Source of the DNA: Rhodospirillales bacterium
GTDB lineage: Bacteria > Pseudomonadota > Alphaproteobacteria > Rhodospirillales > UBA2165
Direction of reading: 5' to 3'
Assembly (NCBI GenBank): GCA_013204125.1
Contig: JABMOP010000142.1
Location: 1-16,674 of the forward strand
DNA: 16,674 bases
The position numbers and the translations under genes were made by a program. Below are positions 14,847 through 16,674 of the stretch, piece after piece. The notes beneath the pieces are model-generated. The model saw only the letters and a list, made by a program, of their open reading frames with translations, was not told where the DNA came from and ran no database searches. Positions within the stretch are counted from its first letter, which is position 1. Every line of letters begins with the position of its first letter.

Positions 14847-15872
14847 TTAAATCGGCGCTAGATACGCGGCAAGCACCTTATCCAAGGCCGCCGAAACCCC
14901 ATCGGCGTTGAGGTTTCGGGCGATGATAACAACGCGGCTTGATTTCGCTTCGTTGCCCCAGCCTTCCAGCAGCTTGGGCTGATGCAATGTTGTCTGGATG
15001 CCGTGGATTACAACCGGCTGTGCGCAGCCTTCGATATCTAAAATTCCCTTGATGCGGAGAACATCGCCGCCGCGCAACGATGCGATGGATTGCAGCCAGC
15101 GCCGAACGGCAGGCCAAGGCAGGGGGGCGTTCCGGGTAATGGCGAAGGCGCTTATATCGTCGCCGTGACGGTTAACGTCATGGCTGTGGGCAGAGGCCAA
15201 TTCTTCGCCGAGCCAGGCTTGTACGTCGCCGCCTTTTAAGCCCGCATCGAAGGCGTTAAGGGCGAATATAATCTCCGGTTCTATTTGGCCGTCCCGTATT
15301 TCGGCTATTTGCGCGCTGGGGTTCAAATCTTTAAGCCTTTCCACCAGCCGCGCCGCTTTATCATCGCTGGCCAAATCGGTTTTGCTGAGCAAGAGGAGAT
15401 CGGCGATCGCCGCTTGTTTGCGGGATTCAAGCTGATCATCCAATTGTGCCCAGCCGTGCACCGCATCGACCAGTGTGGTGATGCCGCGCAATTGAAAATT
15501 GCGGCTCGTGACCGCATCGGACAACAGCGATTGTAGGATCGGCGCCGGATCGGCAAGGCCGGTGGTTTCGATGACAACCCGGCGGAATGGGGGGATGCGC
15601 CCCATATTGCGGCGCACGATCAAGGTCTCCAGTGTATCCAGTAAATCGCCGCGAATTGTGCAGCAAAGGCAGCCGTTATTGAGCAACACGGCATCTTCGA
15701 ACGAAGATTCCACCAGCGCGTGATCTATGCCGACCTCGCCAAACTCATTTATAATGACGGCGGTATCGCTCATATCCCGGCCATTCACCAGGTGATTGAG
15801 CAGGGTTGTCTTGCCGCTGCCCAAAAAGCCGGTAATCACATATACGGCAATGGCCGCGTCTGATCCGTCCAT
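14847..15872 (-). CDS. COG0523 CobW/P47K-type metallochaperone GTPase
   Basis: A 341-residue G3E GTPase. It shows Walker A GFLGSGKTT (15-23), NEFGEVGID (42-50), the metal-binding CLCC (68-71, a CxCC motif), ETTGLADPAP (102-111) and SKTD (163-166) in place of NKxD, followed by a CobW C-terminal domain. The family delivers zinc, cobalt or iron to target proteins with GTP hydrolysis. The ATG at 15872 with GGCGGA 9 nt upstream is preferred to an in-frame GTG at 15893. The upstream palindromes (15899-15920) suggest metal-responsive control. It is followed by the propeller gene on the same strand and is divergent from the small RNA and the Rieske oxygenase. Confidence 0.92.
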   Translation of the reverse strand: MDGSDAAIAVYVITGFLGSGKTTLLNHLVNGRDMSDTAVIINEFGEVGIDHALVESSFEDAVLLNNGCLCCTIRGDLLDTLETLIVRRNMGRIPPFRRVVIETTGLADPAPILQSLLSDAVTSRNFQLRGITTLVDAVHGWAQLDDQLESRKQAAIADLLLLSKTDLASDDKAARLVERLKDLNPSAQIAEIRDGQIEPEIIFALNAFDAGLKGGDVQAWLGEELASAHSHDVNRHGDDISAFAITRNAPLPWPAVRRWLQSIASLRGGDVLRIKGILDIEGCAQPVVIHGIQTTLHQPKLLEGWGNEAKSSRVVIIARNLNADGVSAALDKVLAAYLAPI

Positions 15873-15898
15873 GGTCGATATTCCGCCAATCACATAAA

Positions 15899-15920
15899 GT
15901 TACAAAATTGTAACATGTTA
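15899..15920. promoter_or_regulatory. Overlapping palindromes upstream of the CobW-type gene, candidate operator
   Basis: GTTACAA-AA-TTGTAAC (15899-15914) is a 7-bp-arm inverted repeat, and TAACATGTTA (15911-15920) is a perfect 10-bp palindrome sharing its end. A further GTAATGTTA occurs at 15932-15940. They lie 27-68 bp upstream of the GTPase ATG and just upstream of the RNA start. The GTAAYRTTA-type half-sites resemble zinc-repressor (Zur) sites, which control many COG0523 genes, but no regulator gene is in view. Confidence 0.5.
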
Positions 15921-15946
15921 GCCACACGCACGTAATGTTAGTGACC

Positions 15947-15952
15947 TATATT
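15947..15952 (+). promoter_or_regulatory. -10 element of the candidate small RNA
   Basis: TATATT lies 6 nt before 15959, exactly where the paired RNA structure begins. No good -35 is seen at 16-18 bp, so the promoter may be activator-dependent or controlled from the palindromes upstream. Confidence 0.45.
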
Positions 15953-15958
15953 GCTCAG

Positions 15959-16080
15959 TGTTGAGAGACGGGCAACTCCTCCCCCCGACCTCCCCTGTAG
16001 AGTAGGCTTCGGCCTGGCCCGCCTCAACAGTCTCCTTGTTAGACTCAACCGGCCCCGGATTTTCGGGGCCGGTTTTTCTT
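15959..16080 (+). ncRNA. Candidate small RNA or structured leader with anti-Shine-Dalgarno-like motifs
   Basis: No open frame crosses this stretch, but it folds well. TGTTGAG (15959-15965) pairs with CTCAACA (16023-16029). CGGGC (15969-15973) pairs with GCCCG (16017-16021). An inner UUCG hairpin AGGC-TTCG-GCCT (16004-16015) stacks on the latter. GTCT (16030-16033) pairs with AGAC (16041-16044) around the loop CCTTGTT, and a strong terminator hairpin ends the RNA. Unpaired CTCCTCCCCCC (15976-15986), CCTCCCC (15989-15995) and CTCCTT (16032-16037, partly in a loop) resemble the 16S anti-Shine-Dalgarno sequence, as in the alphaproteobacterial CCUCC-motif (alpha-r14/cuckoo) RNAs. It could act as a free RNA on ribosome-binding sites, or as a leader of the Rieske gene that starts about 95 nt downstream. 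Confidence 0.6.
16049..16077 (+). terminator. Rho-independent terminator
   Basis: CCGGCCCCG (16049-16057) pairs perfectly with CGGGGCCGG (16064-16072) around a 6-nt loop and is followed by TTTTT (16073-16077). It points rightward, so it ends the candidate small RNA rather than the leftward GTPase transcript. Confidence 0.92.
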
Positions 16081-16089
16081 TGGAACAAA

Positions 16090-16118
16090 TTGAAGTGCCG
16101 CCCCTAATTTGATATGCA
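16090..16118 (+). promoter_or_regulatory. Weak promoter candidate for the Rieske oxygenase gene
   Basis: TTGAAG (16090-16095) and TATGCA (16113-16118) are separated by 17 bp, between the terminator and the oxygenase ribosome-binding site. The -10 match is poor. It would let the oxygenase be transcribed independently of the RNA upstream. Confidence 0.25.
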
Positions 16119-16174
16119 CTGCGAAAGGGCCAAATGCGGCGCCGCCACGCGGCTGGGACAGGGAGAGAATAACA

Positions 16175-16674
16175 ATGCCTGATGGTTTAGGTTTGAACAT
16201 AGATCGGCTGGTCGAGCCGGACCGCGTCCATAAATCTTGTTATGCCGATGACGGCATATTCGAACAGGAACTGGACAAAATATTTTATAAATCCTGGATC
16301 TATATCGGCCACGAATCTCAAGTCCCCAATGCGGGTGATTATTGGACCACCTGGGTCGGGAAAGAGCGCATGATCCTCTCCCGCGCTGAGGATATGAGCG
16401 TTCACGTTCTCTATAACCGTTGCCCACACCGGGGCGCGATGTTGTGCAGCGCCAAGAGCGGCAATGCGGGCAAGGCGTTCCGCTGCCCGTACCATGCGTG
16501 GCAATTTCATATGGATGGCAGCGTCCGCCAAATCCCGATGAAGCAGGGCTATGAAGATGTCGGCATCAATGTCTTAGATGACGATCGCTTCGCCGTGCAA
16601 AAAGCCGAACGCTACGATATTTACCGTGGTTTCGTTTTCGCCAGCCTGTCGGAAGACGGGCCTGACCTTTTGAC
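16175..16674 (+). CDS. Aromatic-ring-hydroxylating (Rieske) oxygenase alpha subunit, N-terminal part
   Basis: The frame is open to the right edge (166 residues plus two bases seen), so the catalytic domain is outside the window. The Rieske [2Fe-2S] ligands are C83 and H85 (CPHRG) and C104 and H107 (CPYHAW), with the family's usual lead-in around 28-45 (IFEQELDKIFYKSWIYIGHE). AGGGAGAG lies 7 nt before the ATG. Such subunits accept electrons from a reductase or ferredoxin and hydroxylate or demethylate aromatic or quaternary-amine substrates using oxygen and a mononuclear iron in the missing half. An oxygen-dependent ring-attacking enzyme next to a transhydroxylase-type locus suggests a broader aromatic-degradation region. 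The substrate cannot be judged from the Rieske half. Confidence 0.92.
   Translation, partial: MPDGLGLNIDRLVEPDRVHKSCYADDGIFEQELDKIFYKSWIYIGHESQVPNAGDYWTTWVGKERMILSRAEDMSVHVLYNRCPHRGAMLCSAKSGNAGKAFRCPYHAWQFHMDGSVRQIPMKQGYEDVGINVLDDDRFAVQKAERYDIYRGFVFASLSEDGPDLL

Noticed and set aside
15959..16080. Cobalamin riboswitch, 6S RNA or SRP RNA
   Set aside because: I see none of the conserved boxes of these classes, such as the B12 box, the 6S open bubble or the SRP GGAA tetraloop domain.
1..16674. tRNA or rRNA genes
   Set aside because: No cloverleaf with a TTCRANYC arm and no rRNA-like stretch was recognised on either strand.

Overview
The window looks like a moderately GC-rich (impression about 55-60%) proteobacterial chromosome, most likely an alphaproteobacterium. 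This is inferred from GCC/GGC-rich codon use, tight head-to-tail gene packing, and family content; no rRNA or other marker gene is present to settle it.

Layout. Positions 1-6900 are read leftwards. They hold an OYE/trimethylamine-dehydrogenase-type iron-sulfur flavoprotein with two small companions (148 aa and a 60 aa zinc ribbon), a 105 aa unknown, and a two-subunit molybdenum hydroxylase of the pyrogallol-phloroglucinol transhydroxylase / resorcinol hydroxylase type. The large subunit of that enzyme carries an extra N-terminal membrane segment and a probable SCP2-like domain. Its iron-sulfur subunit runs off the left edge. Positions 6901-7383 form a divergent intergenic region rich in short regulatory-looking structure: a CRP/FNR-type palindrome, a 10-bp helically phased repeat, and a perfect 28-bp tandem duplication. 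Positions 7384-13587 are a compact seven-gene rightward operon: thiamine-diphosphate E1 alpha and beta subunits, a stand-alone lipoyl protein, a VOC protein, a CocE/NonD-type hydrolase, a Gfo/Idh oxidoreductase and an unknown protein. Convergent to it (tail overlap 24 nt) is a leftward pair: a COG0523/CobW metal GTPase followed by a six-repeat LVIVD beta-propeller. Between the GTPase and a Rieske oxygenase that runs off the right edge lies a structured, terminator-ended RNA of about 120 nt carrying anti-Shine-Dalgarno-like C-rich motifs.

How it may work together. In the anaerobe Azoarcus anaerobius, as I recall the literature, resorcinol is hydroxylated by a membrane-associated transhydroxylase-family molybdoenzyme (RhLS). 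The resulting hydroxyhydroquinone is oxidised to hydroxybenzoquinone, and that is split by a pyruvate-dehydrogenase-like system (BqdLMS). This window holds the same unusual pairing: a transhydroxylase-type molybdoenzyme beside an E1alpha/E1beta/lipoyl trio, with a flavoprotein that could serve the middle step. The inference is an oxidative polyhydroxyaromatic pathway, here set beside an oxygen-dependent Rieske enzyme and accessory hydrolase/dehydrogenase genes. The substrate is not known from sequence.

Several proteins lack residues their families normally keep: three cluster cysteines in the iron-sulfur subunit, one cluster cysteine and the usual histidines in the flavoprotein, and the usual acidic residue in the hydrolase.
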